The notes beneath the pieces are model-generated. The model was not told the origin of the DNA, did not search any database, and was given only the letters and a program-made list of their open reading frames with translations. Shown here in pieces: positions 43,916 to 55,207 of a stretch of DNA of 64,000 nucleotides (the first letter of the stretch is position 1; each line of letters starts with the position of its first letter). Both the position numbers and the translations under genes were made by a program. Source of the DNA: Onishia taeanensis (GTDB taxonomy: Bacteria; Pseudomonadota; Gammaproteobacteria; Pseudomonadales; Halomonadaceae); contig NZ_FNCI01000004.1 of the NCBI RefSeq assembly GCF_900100755.1, positions 188,089 through 252,088 on the forward strand. The letters run 5' to 3'.

Positions 43916-44332
43916 TCATTCCGATTGCATGGATGACTTGAGGCCCCGGATACTACTGTTCAGCATCGACAGGGAGGCTTGGTAGCGGACAGCATTATCG
44001 GCGAACTCTGCCCGTTCACGATCCATATCGACCGTATTGCCATCAAGGCTTGGCTGGGCCGGCACGCGATACATCAGGTCATGCACCTTGCTGCTGGAAG
44101 CGCCATGGCCTTCAATATGACCCGCCGAGGTAGTCGATAGAGAAAGACCGCCTTGAGCCGCGCGCCCACCTTCCATCGCTCGCGACAGCTCCTGCGAAAA
44201 GTCAAAATCGCGCGCCTTGTAATTAGGCGTGTCGGCATTGGCGATGTTACTGGTCAAGACCTCATGCCGTTGTTGGCGGAGGCTGAGGACTTCCTGCTGG
44301 AAGTTCAGCGCCGACCCAAGCTTATCGATCAT
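43916..44332 (-). CDS. flgB: Proximal rod protein FlgB
   Basis: Rod subunit and first gene of the flgBCDEFGHIJ(KL) operon. The chosen ATG gives 138 residues, the same as E. coli, starting MIDKLGSALNFQQEVLSLRQQRHEVLTSNIANADTPNYKARDFDF. A GTG four codons upstream (44344) could also serve. The C-terminus (DNAVRYQASLSMLNSSIRGLKSSMQSE) is typical. It diverges from flgA across a 169-base gap. Confidence 0.97.
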   Translation of the reverse strand: MIDKLGSALNFQQEVLSLRQQRHEVLTSNIANADTPNYKARDFDFSQELSRAMEGGRAAQGGLSLSTTSAGHIEGHGASSSKVHDLMYRVPAQPSLDGNTVDMDRERAEFADNAVRYQASLSMLNSSIRGLKSSMQSE

Positions 44333-44501
44333 TTGTGCACCCACAATCGCGAAATGGGGAAATGTTGAGAGTGCAGAATAGCGATGCCCCCGTCATCTCA
44401 AAGGATCAAACAGACCCGCATTTCGCGCCCAATTCCGTTATTGACCCGGCCAGCAGCCGAGTAGAATCGGCGTAAACCCGATACCTAGCCTCCTCGAGCC
44501 A
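44333..44501. promoter_or_regulatory. Divergent flgB/flgA promoter region
   Basis: 169 bases between flgB (minus) and flgA (plus), the standard place for class II FlhDC-dependent promoters in enterics. I cannot pick out FlhDC boxes by eye, and no FliA-type promoter with proper spacing was found. Confidence 0.5.
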
Positions 44502-45269
44502 GTGATTGCCATGCCCCAAATGTCCCGCAAACCTGCCTCTCGATCCCGCATCGCGAGCGCCTCTCGCAAGAGACGCTTGCGCCTCACCCTGTCCCTCTCT
44601 CTCCTGATCTGGATAGCGGTAATGGCGGCACCTTCACTCGCGCAGGATCAAGCACCGAACCAGGACCAAGCATTGGTCGAGGCCGTAAAGCGTTTTCTAC
44701 TGAATCAAGCTTCCGAGGACGCTGACGAGGTCAGGGTCAAGGTGTTTCCGCCCTCTGCACAATTCGGCGCCTGCTCATCGCCACGGCCTTTCTTTCCCAA
44801 TAGGCACCAGCGCCAGTGGGGCCGTGTATCGGTAGGCGTCGAGTGCTCGGGCTCTCAGGATCGCTACCTCCAGGCAGAGATAGAGGGCATCGGCAGTTAC
44901 GTCACGGCAGCCGAACGCATGGAGACCGGCACCGTCATCGATCAAGGCATGCTTATCATGCGCCAGGGAAGCCTGGGGCGACTGCCATCCGGCACGATTC
45001 GCCATATAGATGAGGCGATCGGCAAGATGACGAGGCGCACGGTCTCCGCCGGCTCGACCCTGCGAGAACACCAATTGCGCAATATCCCTCTGGTCGAACA
45101 ACGCCAGTCCGTATCGGTGGAGGCTCAGGGTGGTGGCTTTCGCGTCTCGCGGGAAGGAGAGGCACTGGAGGACGGAGGAATGGGAGATGAGGTTAGAATT
45201 CGCCTCTCACGACGTGAGATCATTACCGGCGAAGTGATTGGTTCCGGTCGCGTCGCCGTCGATTTCTAA
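44502..45269 (+). CDS. flgA: P-ring chaperone FlgA
   Basis: Periplasmic chaperone for P-ring (FlgI) assembly. The 255 residues have a signal peptide with a long Arg/Lys-rich n-region and an LTLSLSLLIWIAVMAAPSLA hydrophobic part, then the SAF/FlgA C-terminal domain (AERMETGTVIDQGMLIMRQGSLGRLPSGTI, GKMTRRTVSAGSTLREHQL, GSGRVAVDF). The start could be the GTG at 44502 or the ATG at 44511. The stop is repeated downstream by a 19-base tandem duplication. Confidence 0.93.
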   Translation: MIAMPQMSRKPASRSRIASASRKRRLRLTLSLSLLIWIAVMAAPSLAQDQAPNQDQALVEAVKRFLLNQASEDADEVRVKVFPPSAQFGACSSPRPFFPNRHQRQWGRVSVGVECSGSQDRYLQAEIEGIGSYVTAAERMETGTVIDQGMLIMRQGSLGRLPSGTIRHIDEAIGKMTRRTVSAGSTLREHQLRNIPLVEQRQSVSVEAQGGGFRVSREGEALEDGGMGDEVRIRLSRREIITGEVIGSGRVAVDF

Positions 45270-45290
45270 AGGCGCCGTCGATTTCTAAAG
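45254..45290. repeat. 19-bp tandem duplication over the flgA stop
   Basis: CGCCGTCGATTTCTAAAG occurs at 45254-45271 and again at 45273-45290. The first copy carries the last FlgA residues (VAVDF-stop); the second lies just outside the gene. It looks like a recent slippage duplication and would give the same C-terminus if read through. Confidence 0.85.
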
Positions 45291-45327
45291 TCATCATGCG
45301 GCAGCGACAAAAAAAGCCCGCTAGGAT

Positions 45328-45354
45328 TAAAGATACCGCCCAACTGGCCGATAC
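45328..45354 (+). promoter_or_regulatory. Sigma-28 (FliA) promoter of flgM
   Basis: TAAAGATA, 11 bases, GCCGATAC: a 6/8 and 7/8 match with exact spacing, about 30 bases before the flgM start. A FliA-dependent flgM promoter gives the known feedback loop, in which FlgM is made late to restrain sigma-28 until exported. Confidence 0.88.
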
Positions 45355-45386
45355 CATGGGCAAGCACCACTGACGAGGCCACTCCC

Positions 45387-45671
45387 TTGAAAATCGACAG
45401 CACACAGTCTTTGACCCGCCTCCAGCAGACGGATCAGACCCCAAGCAAGCCCGCTCCCGCTGGCAGCTCGCAGGCATCGGCAACGCCGAGTTCTGCATCT
45501 GTCTCACACCTGAGCACAGGCAACCAGAATGCAAGTGGCGACATCGACACCGCTCGGGTCGAAGAACTGCGCCTTGCCATTAGCGAAGGCCGCCTGGAAA
45601 TCGACGCCGACAAGATTGCCGACGGCCTTATCGCCAGCGTCCAGGATATTCTCAGCGGTGAATCTTCATGA
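45387..45671 (+). CDS. flgM: Anti-sigma-28 factor FlgM
   Basis: FlgM binds and holds FliA (sigma-28) until the hook is complete, when it is exported. The 94 residues start KIDSTQSLTRLQ, the usual FlgM N-terminus, and end with the FliA-binding helices (ARVEELRLAISEGRLEIDADKIADGLIASVQDIL). The only plausible start is TTG with GACGAGG upstream; there is no in-frame ATG near the N-terminus. It overlaps flgN by four bases and has its own sigma-28 promoter. Confidence 0.95.
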   Translation: MKIDSTQSLTRLQQTDQTPSKPAPAGSSQASATPSSASVSHLSTGNQNASGDIDTARVEELRLAISEGRLEIDADKIADGLIASVQDILSGESS

Positions 45672-46117
45672 GTTTGAGAGAATCTCTCGAACGTCAGCGG
45701 CAGCGCATCGCATCACTCGAGGCACTCTTGAACGATGAGCGTCAGGCATTGTTCGAAGGCCGCGTCGACGGTGAGCTACTCAATCGCATTGCCGCCGACA
45801 AGCAGGAAATGCTGAACCAGGTCGAGCGCTTTGAAACTCAGCGCAGCCAGGCACAGCAACGCCTGGGATATGGTGCCGGCCTTGAAGGTGCTGCAAGGGC
45901 GGCCTCCGATGCTGGCTGCCTGCCTGTCTGGCAAGCATTGCTGGAGGATGCACAACGCACGGCACGCCTCAATGCCATCAATGGCGGCATGATTCGCCAG
46001 CGCCTCGAGCAAAATCAGCGCATGCTCAATGCGCTACGCGAAGCCGCAGGCAACAGCTTATATGGCCCCAATGGCCAATCTGAACCTCGTCGCAGCCTGG
46101 TGTCCTCGCGCGCCTAA
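45668..46117 (+). CDS. flgN: Flagellar chaperone FlgN
   Basis: Cytoplasmic export chaperone for the junction proteins FlgK and FlgL. The 149 residues are helical (ESLERQRQRIASLEALLNDERQALFEGRVDGELLNRIAADKQEML), with the C-terminal RTARLNAINGGMIRQRLEQNQRMLNALREA pattern of FlgN. The start overlaps the flgM stop (ATGA). It is the last flagellar gene of the window. Confidence 0.93.
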   Translation: MSLRESLERQRQRIASLEALLNDERQALFEGRVDGELLNRIAADKQEMLNQVERFETQRSQAQQRLGYGAGLEGAARAASDAGCLPVWQALLEDAQRTARLNAINGGMIRQRLEQNQRMLNALREAAGNSLYGPNGQSEPRRSLVSSRA

Positions 46118-48059
<1,942 letters not shown>

Positions 48060-48366
48060 CCAACGTACACGCACAGGCTTAACAGCCTCGTCCGCCCCAA
48101 GCAACAGAGACACGACAGGGACTTACGGCGCCAGCCAGCACGCTTGGCGTCGCAAAGACGAATAGAGGCAAAGCAATAAAGGGGTAAGCGATATAGCGGA
48201 GATGCGCAATACGAGCTTAATCGGGAGCCGACAACGCTCGTCATCCAGGGTCTACTTACTGAATCTACTTAGGAGAGGAGATAACGCTCGGCAAGCCATA
48301 CTAATCAAGAAAAGGCAAACCAAAGATAAGACAAGGAGGAATATTCATAACCGTAAACTGAAGAAA
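48060..48366. other. Non-coding stretch between ligB and the tRNA genes
   Basis: 307 bases with no supported gene. A short frame crosses into the first tRNA and is discarded. The sequence is more A/G-rich from 48260 on the plus strand. Reading the minus strand past the tRNA-Asn 3' end, no clear terminator hairpin was found. Confidence 0.35.
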
Positions 48367-48442
48367 TGGCTCCCCGAACAGGACTCGAACCTGTGACCCA
48401 ATGATTAACAGTCATTTGCTCTACCAACTGAGCTATCGGGGA
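48367..48442 (-). tRNA. tRNA-Asn (GTT), copy 1
   Basis: A 76-nt tRNA on the minus strand with the CCA encoded at 48367-48369. The acceptor stem TCCCCGA pairs with TCGGGGA, the anticodon loop reads CTGTTAA (anticodon GTT), and the T-arm contains GGTTCGAGTCC. The sequence is identical to the second copy 170 bases away. The discriminator base is G, as expected for tRNA-Asn. Confidence 0.97.
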
Positions 48443-48500
48443 ACAACTACGCGCTTACCGCTATGTGACTGCCATACGATACGAGAGGTATCCGGCAGGG

Positions 48501-48517
48501 TTGACGCTGAGCGTCAA
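48501..48517. repeat. Perfect inverted repeat between the two tRNA-Asn genes
   Basis: TTGACGCT-G-AGCGTCAA, an 8-bp stem with a one-base centre, lies in the 94-base spacer between the tRNA genes. No T run follows on the minus strand, so it does not look like a classical terminator; it might be a processing signal or a binding site. Confidence 0.5.
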
Positions 48518-48536
48518 TCATCGATTAGGGCAGGGA

Positions 48537-48612
48537 TGGCTCCCCGAACAGGACTCGAACCTGTGACCCAATGATTAACAGTCATTTGCTCTACCAACTG
48601 AGCTATCGGGGA
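48537..48612 (-). tRNA. tRNA-Asn (GTT), copy 2
   Basis: A 76-nt tRNA with encoded CCA at 48537-48539 and anticodon GTT, identical to the downstream copy. A good sigma-70 promoter lies about 20 bases upstream on the minus strand. The two copies are probably one transcript. Confidence 0.97.
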
Positions 48613-48632
48613 ATGACCCAAACACGCAACGT

Positions 48633-48660
48633 AGTATAAGGATTGGCGACGCAAGGTCAA
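48633..48660 (-). promoter_or_regulatory. Sigma-70 promoter of the tRNA-Asn pair
   Basis: The minus strand reads TTGACC, 16 bases, TATACT, with the -10 box 20 bases before the tRNA 5' end. Both boxes match 5 of 6 consensus bases, fitting a strong stable-RNA promoter. Confidence 0.8.
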
Positions 48661-48753
48661 GGCCAGTATGTAAATTCGCACCATAACCCATGGCGAATCA
48701 ATTACCTGACGCCATCGCTAACCCAGAATCACTGGGCAAGGCTCCCCATACGA

Positions 48754-48785
48754 AACAGGCCCGCACCAATCGGTGCGGGCCTGTT
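48754..48785 (-). terminator. Terminator after tRNA-Met
   Basis: A 14-bp perfect stem (AACAGGCCCGCACC with GGTGCGGGCCTGTT) around a four-base loop, 12 bases past the tRNA-Met 3' end on the minus strand, followed there by TTTCG. The T run is short but the stem is very stable. Confidence 0.8.
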
Positions 48786-48796
48786 GTCGTGATTCT

Positions 48797-48873
48797 TGGT
48801 GGCTACGCCCTGATTCGAACAGGGGACCCCATCATTATGAGTGATGTGCTCTAACCAGCTGAGCTACGTAGCC
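48797..48873 (-). tRNA. tRNA-Met (CAT), elongator type
   Basis: A 77-nt tRNA with encoded CCA and anticodon loop CTCATAA (anticodon CAT). The acceptor stem GGCTACG pairs with CGTAGCC, and the body (GTAGCTCAGCTGGTTAGAGC) is close to E. coli elongator tRNA-Met. An Ile2-type (lysidine) tRNA is less likely given this match, and the initiator type is excluded by the fully paired first base. Confidence 0.93.
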
Positions 48874-48913
48874 ACACCGCTACCGACGGCTTAACGCTCG
48901 GCAACGGGGGCGT

Positions 48914-48942
48914 ATTATGCACACCCCCATCACGCTTGGCAA
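48914..48942 (-). promoter_or_regulatory. Sigma-70 promoter of tRNA-Met
   Basis: The minus strand reads TTGCCA, 17 bases, CATAAT, with the -10 box about 40 bases before the tRNA 5' end. Confidence 0.75.
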
Positions 48943-48965
48943 GCCCGTAATGGCAACGAGCCAGC

Positions 48966-49928
48966 TCAGATGTCCAGCGCCTTTTTTACCGCGGGCAAAC
49001 CGGGCTCACCGTCTACCGTGCTGACGCCCTCGAGCCAACCATCGAGAACCGCCGGGTTGGCCTGCAGATAGGCGCGTGCCGCCTCGCGCGGCTTTTCGCC
49101 GTCATCCATGATGGTGCCCATCAACTGGTTTTCCATCTCCAGAGTAAAGGAGAGGTTGTTGAGAAGCTTGCCGACGTTGCCGCATTCCTCAACGTAGTTG
49201 GCACGGGTATTGGTATAAACGGTTGCGCCACCCAGGTTAGGACCAAAGTAGTCATCGGCACCTTCAAGATAGGCAATATCGAAGTTGGTATTCATCGGAT
49301 GCGGCTCCCACCCCAGGAACACCATCCAGTCCTCGCGGCTGGAGCGCGACCTCAGTTCGGCCAGCATGCCGGCTTCACTGGAGTCGATCAGTTCCCAGTC
49401 GCCAAGGCCAAAGGCGTCGTCATCGATCATGTCCTGGATCAGCATATTGCCGTCGTTACCGGCTTCAATACCGTAGATTTTGCTATCGAACTGTTCCGTA
49501 TGATCGGCCAGGTCCGCCACATTGGTGACGCCAGCATCATAGACATACTGCGGCACCGCCAGCGTGTACTTGGCGCCCTCGAGATTGGCGTTAAGACGGT
49601 CGACCGTTCCCTGCTCGACGTAGGGGTCGCTGATTGACGCCATTGACGGCATCCAATTGCCCAGGAAGACGTCAAAGTCACCATTCTTCATGCCGGAGTA
49701 AGCGATCGGCACCGAGACCGTATCGACCCGGGTATCGTATCCCAGCGCATCGAGCACCTCAGTGGTCAGAGCGGTCGTTGCGGTGATATCGGTCCAGCCC
49801 ACCTCAGCGAAACGCACGTTTTGGCAGGATTCCGGCGCCGCCGCCTGGCTCTGTGTCGCCGCCAGCGTCAGGGCGCCTGCGCTCAGGGCCAGCAGAGACA
49901 TCTTGAGAGTCGGGATCGTCTTGGACAT
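48966..49928 (-). CDS. choX: Choline ABC transporter substrate-binding protein (ChoX-like)
   Basis: A periplasmic solute-binding protein of the glycine betaine/choline (OpuAC/ProX) class. The 320 residues start with a signal peptide (MSLLALSAGALTLAATQSQAAA), followed by CQNVRFAEVGWTDITATTALTTEVLDALGY, then LGNWMPSM and FLGWEPHPMN, which carry aromatic residues typical of quaternary-amine pockets. The CxN-type Cys pair may form a disulfide. The gene is alone: no permease or ATPase gene (choW, choV) follows, as tRNA genes come next. It diverges from betI across the BetI-type operator, which suggests choline uptake feeding BetBA. Confidence 0.88.
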   Translation of the reverse strand: MSKTIPTLKMSLLALSAGALTLAATQSQAAAPESCQNVRFAEVGWTDITATTALTTEVLDALGYDTRVDTVSVPIAYSGMKNGDFDVFLGNWMPSMASISDPYVEQGTVDRLNANLEGAKYTLAVPQYVYDAGVTNVADLADHTEQFDSKIYGIEAGNDGNMLIQDMIDDDAFGLGDWELIDSSEAGMLAELRSRSSREDWMVFLGWEPHPMNTNFDIAYLEGADDYFGPNLGGATVYTNTRANYVEECGNVGKLLNNLSFTLEMENQLMGTIMDDGEKPREAARAYLQANPAVLDGWLEGVSTVDGEPGLPAVKKALDI

Positions 49929-50060
49929 AGGGATCGAACCTCTTATTGGTCTAAAAAACAGGGGGGGAAGGAGTGACGAAGCAGAGATCTAGATGACATC
50001 ACCTGCTACACGCTCAGACACCCCCAGGTCATGGGCCGAGTAGGCCGACATCTTTTATTG

Positions 50061-50074
50061 ATTGAACGTTCAAT
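50061..50074. promoter_or_regulatory. BetI-type operator between choX and betI
   Basis: ATTGAACGTTCAAT is a perfect 14-bp palindrome in the choX-betI divergent region, extended by TTTTATTG and CAATAAAA flanks. It matches the position and symmetry expected for the choline-responsive TetR-type repressor BetI. It overlaps a -35 box for betIBA. Confidence 0.82.
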
Positions 50075-50090
50075 AAAAAAGATGCATACT
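50062..50090 (+). promoter_or_regulatory. Promoter of betIBA
   Basis: TTGAAC (50062-50067), 17 bases, CATACT (50085-50090). The -35 box lies inside the palindromic operator, so bound repressor would block polymerase. The betI GTG is about 70 bases downstream. Confidence 0.65.
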
Positions 50091-50162
50091 AAACACCATA
50101 GAACATTTGCCCTCCCCTGCCCACCCGGCATGCGGAAGGGCTAAACAGAAGGAGTTGTAACG

Positions 50163-50777
50163 GTGCCGAAAGTCGGAATGGAACCCATCCGCCGCCGTCA
50201 GCTGATTCAGGCCACCATGGACGCCATCGACGACGTAGGGCTCGCTGATGCCACCGTGGTGCGCATCGCCCGCCTCGCTGGCGTCTCGGCAGGCATCATC
50301 AGCCACTATTTCGGCGGCAAGGATGGGCTGCTGGAAGCCACCATGCGCCAAATCCTGCAAGACCTGGGCGATGCGGTTCATGAGCGCCGCCAGGGGCTGC
50401 CCAAGCACGCGCCACGCGCCCACATGCGCGCCATCATCGACGGCAACTTCGACCGCAGTCAGGTCAGCCAGTCGGTTATGAAGACCTGGCTGGCGTTTTG
50501 GGCGAGCAGCATGCATCGCCATAACCTGCATCGGCTTCAGCACGTCAACGACCGGCGGCTTTATTCCAACCTCTGCCACCAGTTCCGCCAGTGCCTGCCC
50601 AGGCAGCAGGCCCGTGAGGCCGCAGGCGGCCTGGCCGCCATGATCGACGGCCTGTGGCTACGCGGCGCCTTGGCACCCGAGGGCCTCGATGTGGACCGGG
50701 CCCGCGAGCTTGCCTACGACTACCTGGACGAAAAACTTGCCCACGGCGCAGAGCACAGCGCGCTGCGCAGAGCCTAA
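50163..50777 (+). CDS. betI: Choline-responsive TetR-family repressor BetI
   Basis: Repressor of the choline oxidation genes, released by choline. The 204 residues follow E. coli BetI closely: [25 protein letters not shown], the helix-turn-helix [67 protein letters not shown], and [14 protein letters not shown]. The start is GTG with GGAG upstream. It heads betI-betB-betA and is adjacent to its likely operator. Confidence 0.96.
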   Translation: MPKVGMEPIRRRQLIQATMDAIDDVGLADATVVRIARLAGVSAGIISHYFGGKDGLLEATMRQILQDLGDAVHERRQGLPKHAPRAHMRAIIDGNFDRSQVSQSVMKTWLAFWASSMHRHNLHRLQHVNDRRLYSNLCHQFRQCLPRQQAREAAGGLAAMIDGLWLRGALAPEGLDVDRARELAYDYLDEKLAHGAEHSALRRA

Positions 50778-50799
50778 CGCACACAACTAGGAGGTTCTC

Positions 50800-52284
<1,485 letters not shown>

Positions 52285-52436
52285 TTCTCCCCTGACACCA
52301 TTCTGGAAAACGCTACGACCCGCCTGCCATGCCCCACCGGGGCATGGCACGGCGCCTTGCGTCCTGCCTGGTAGCCGTTTTCCCCGTCACTCAGCCTAGG
52401 TTCGTTACTCCATTTACTGATCAGGAGGGCTTGTCG

Positions 52437-54128
52437 ATGACACAGGCTCAAGAGTTCGATTACATCATCGTTGGCGCTGGTTCGGCCGGCAATGTGCTCG
52501 CCACCCGACTGACCGAGGACGCAGGTGCCTCGGTACTGCTGCTCGAGGCCGGCGGCAAGGATCATCGCTTCGACTTCCGCACCCAGATGCCGGCGGCGCT
52601 GGCCTACCCGCTCCAGGGCAAGCGCTACAACTGGGCCTTCGAGACCGATCCCGAGCCGCACATGGACAACCGTCGCATGGAGTGCGGCCGCGGCAAGGGC
52701 CTCGGCGGCTCCTCGCTGATCAATGGCATGTGCTATATCCGCGGCAACGCCCTGGACTACGACAACTGGGCCAAGAACGCAGGCCTCGAGGACTGGACCT
52801 ATGCCGACTGCCTGCCCTACTTCCGCAAGGCCGAGACCCGCGACATCGGCCCCAACGACTACCACGGCGGTGACGGCCCGGTCAGCGTGACCACCCCGAA
52901 GGCGGGCAACAATCCGCTCTATCACGCCTTCATCGACGCAGGCGTCGAAGCCGGCTACCCGCGCACCGAGGACGTCAACGGCTACCAGCAGGAGGGCTTC
53001 GGCCCGATGGACCGCTTCGTGACCCCCAACGGCCGTCGCGCTTCAACCGCCCGCGGCTACCTGGACACCGCCAAGCAGCGCTCCAACCTGACCATCGTCA
53101 CCCGCGCCACCACTGACCGCATCCTCTTCGAAGGCAAGCGTGCAGTGGGCGTCAGCTACCTGCACAAGGATCAGACGGTCGAGGCCCGCGCCCGCCGCGA
53201 GGTCCTGGTCTGCTCGGGCGCCATCGCCTCCCCGCAGTTACTGCAGCGCTCCGGCGTCGGCAATGCCGAACTGCTCAAGCAGTTCGACATCCCGGTGGTC
53301 CATGACCTCAAGGGCGTCGGCGAGAACCTCCAGGATCACCTGGAGATGTACATTCAGTACGAGTGCAAGAAGCCGATCTCCCTGTACCCGGCCCTCAAGT
53401 GGTACAACCAGCCGAAGATCGGCCTGGAATGGATGCTCAACGGCACCGGCATCGGCGCCAGCAACCAGTTCGAGGCGGCCGGCTTCATCCGCTCGAACGA
53501 CGACGAAGAATGGCCCAACCTGCAGTATCACTTCCTGCCGATCGCCATCAGCTACAACGGCAAGAGCGCCGTGCAGGCCCATGGCTTCCAGGCACACGTC
53601 GGCTCGATGCGTTCGGACAGCCGCGGCCGCGTACAACTGACCTCGCGCGACCCCAAGGCCGCGCCGAGCATCCTGTTCAACTACATGTCCACCGACAAGG
53701 ACTGGCAGGAGTTCCGTGACGCTATCCGCCTGACCCGCGAGATCATCGCCCAGCCGGCCATGGACGAATATCGCGGTCGCGAGATCTCGCCGGGCCCGGA
53801 CGTCGCAAGCGATGCCGAGCTCGACGCCTTCGTGCGCGAACATGCCGAGACGGCCTACCATCCTTGTGGTACCTGCCGCATGGGCGAAGACGAAGACGCC
53901 GTGGTCGACGGCGCAGGCCGCGTGCATGGCCTCGAGGGGCTACGTGTCGTGGATGCTTCACTATTCCCGCTGATCCCCACCGGCAACCTCAATGCGCCGA
54001 CGATCATGCTCGCCGAGAAGATGGCCGACAAGATCCGGGGTCGTGCACCCCTGGCTCGTTCCGAAGCCCCCTACTACGTCGCTGGAGATGCACCGGCCCA
54101 GGCTACACCCAAGTATCGCCTGAACTAA
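52437..54128 (+). CDS. betA: Choline dehydrogenase BetA
   Basis: FAD-dependent GMC oxidoreductase, probably membrane-associated, that oxidises choline to betaine aldehyde. The 563 residues start with the FAD motif [17 protein letters not shown], then [30 protein letters not shown], and the C-terminal catalytic region ([55 protein letters not shown]). A longer frame starts at 52329, but AGGAGG lies nine bases before this ATG. It ends the betIBA operon at a strong terminator. Confidence 0.98.
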   Translation: MTQAQEFDYIIVGAGSAGNVLATRLTEDAGASVLLLEAGGKDHRFDFRTQMPAALAYPLQGKRYNWAFETDPEPHMDNRRMECGRGKGLGGSSLINGMCYIRGNALDYDNWAKNAGLEDWTYADCLPYFRKAETRDIGPNDYHGGDGPVSVTTPKAGNNPLYHAFIDAGVEAGYPRTEDVNGYQQEGFGPMDRFVTPNGRRASTARGYLDTAKQRSNLTIVTRATTDRILFEGKRAVGVSYLHKDQTVEARARREVLVCSGAIASPQLLQRSGVGNAELLKQFDIPVVHDLKGVGENLQDHLEMYIQYECKKPISLYPALKWYNQPKIGLEWMLNGTGIGASNQFEAAGFIRSNDDEEWPNLQYHFLPIAISYNGKSAVQAHGFQAHVGSMRSDSRGRVQLTSRDPKAAPSILFNYMSTDKDWQEFRDAIRLTREIIAQPAMDEYRGREISPGPDVASDAELDAFVREHAETAYHPCGTCRMGEDEDAVVDGAGRVHGLEGLRVVDASLFPLIPTGNLNAPTIMLAEKMADKIRGRAPLARSEAPYYVAGDAPAQATPKYRLN

Positions 54129-54154
54129 TCAACAGACTTCATATGATCGCGCCC

Positions 54155-54192
54155 AAAAGCCCCGGAAGGCCCCGCCTGACGGGGCTTTTTTT
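54155..54192 (+). terminator. Terminator after betA
   Basis: AAAAGCCCCG pairs with CGGGGCTTTT, with an internal loop and a tail of seven T residues, 27 bases past the betA stop. Confidence 0.93.
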
Positions 54193-54498
54193 GTGTCTCT
54201 TCAATGAAAACATTGCCTGACAAGTCTCATCATTAGAAGAATCATCAAGGGGAAAACCTTCCTCCCCGTATTTTCAATTTAATGGAAGATTAGATCTCTA
54301 ATACCAATATTATCAAATTACTAATGTATATAGGCATTAGAAAAACCACATCACCTAGAAATTGACGCTCAACCAAGCGAGTGCCAGTATGAGTCCGAGC
54401 GTAAACAAACGTTACAAAACGTATCTGCTCATTCCATCGTCGAGCCATTGGATGGAATTACGACGATATCTCATCGCTATAAAGCAAGGGTGATTAAA
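54193..54498 (+). promoter_or_regulatory. AT-rich control region upstream of the curli locus
   Basis: About 300 bases with no gene and a sharp rise in A/T content. It contains a 20-bp inverted repeat CTAATG-N8-CATTAG (54321-54340), and a possible promoter TTGACG (54362-54367), 17 bases, CAGTAT (54385-54390). Curli promoters are usually AT-rich and controlled by a LuxR-type regulator such as CsgD; no such gene is in the window. Confidence 0.5.
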
Positions 54499-55137
54499 AT
54501 GAAAAAACTTCTCCTCTCCGCAAGCATCATGGCCATCATGTCTACTCCGGTCCTGGCGGATAGCAATGAAGTCTATATGGATCAGCTCGGCGCTTATAAC
54601 AACTTCACCTCAGATCAAAGCGGATACGCAAATACCATCGGCAGCTCTAGTAATGCGGCTACTCAGGAAGGTCGTGGGAACTACGCTGACCTGAACCAAT
54701 CTGGTAATTACAACGGCGTCGACCGTTTCTTGCAAGATGGTAACTATAACCGTGCCGACATCGATCAAGTCGGCTACGGCAACGATTCAAACACTTACCA
54801 AAAAGGCGATAGCAACCAAACTAATGTCGCTCAATATTGGACTGACAACGAGTCCAACACCAAGCAGATCGGTGACGACAACCTGATCACTGCTGTCCAA
54901 AGCGGTTACCGCAACGATATCAATGCAGAACAGCGCGGCGATGGTAACACCATTGATGCGGTCCAGCTGGTCGACCGTAACAGCCTTACTGCCAAGCAGA
55001 TCGGCGAAGACAACACGCTGACCTCATATCAGTTTGGTAGCCAAAACATGATCGTTTCGCACCAGCATGGCAATGACAACCTGGCACAGCTGAATCAAGT
55101 CGGTTCTGGCAACCGTGCCCATGTGACTCAGCACTGA
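54499..55137 (+). CDS. csgA: Curlin repeat protein, probable major curli subunit (CsgA-like)
   Basis: An exported amyloid subunit of 212 residues. A signal peptide (LLLSASIMAIMSTPVLA) is followed by about 16 blocks of 11 residues with the pattern Q-x-G-x-x-N-x5, e.g. QIGDDNLITAV and QRGDGNTIDAV, so two blocks give one classical 22-residue curlin repeat. A few blocks lose the Gly (QYWTDN, QLVDRN). It is acidic and has no Cys. The ATG at 54499 follows AAGGG; a longer frame at 54448 is not supported. A terminator follows, so this is the most highly expressed of the group; whether it is CsgA or CsgB cannot be proven by eye. Confidence 0.85.
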   Translation: MKKLLLSASIMAIMSTPVLADSNEVYMDQLGAYNNFTSDQSGYANTIGSSSNAATQEGRGNYADLNQSGNYNGVDRFLQDGNYNRADIDQVGYGNDSNTYQKGDSNQTNVAQYWTDNESNTKQIGDDNLITAVQSGYRNDINAEQRGDGNTIDAVQLVDRNSLTAKQIGEDNTLTSYQFGSQNMIVSHQHGNDNLAQLNQVGSGNRAHVTQH

Positions 55138-55163
55138 TCCAGGGCTGCCACATATAAGAACTG

Positions 55164-55192
55164 CCGGGCACCCAAAAGGGTGCCCGGGTTTT
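55164..55192 (+). terminator. Hairpin terminator after the CsgA-like gene
   Basis: CCGGGCACCC pairs perfectly with GGGTGCCCGG around AAAA, followed by GTTTTCTC. It stands between the major subunit and the next gene of the same strand, and would make the downstream genes less expressed through partial read-through. Confidence 0.82.
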
Positions 55193-55207
55193 CTCAAGGT
55201 GCGATAG

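Noticed and set aside
48202-48396. Short plus-strand frame next to the tRNA genes
   Set aside because: It runs into the tRNA-Asn gene, and its end is made of tRNA sequence.
54562-55137. CRISPR-like or satellite reading of the 33-bp period in the CsgA-like gene
   Set aside because: The period is a protein repeat (11 codons) within an open frame with a signal peptide; the DNA units are not identical and there are no spacers.
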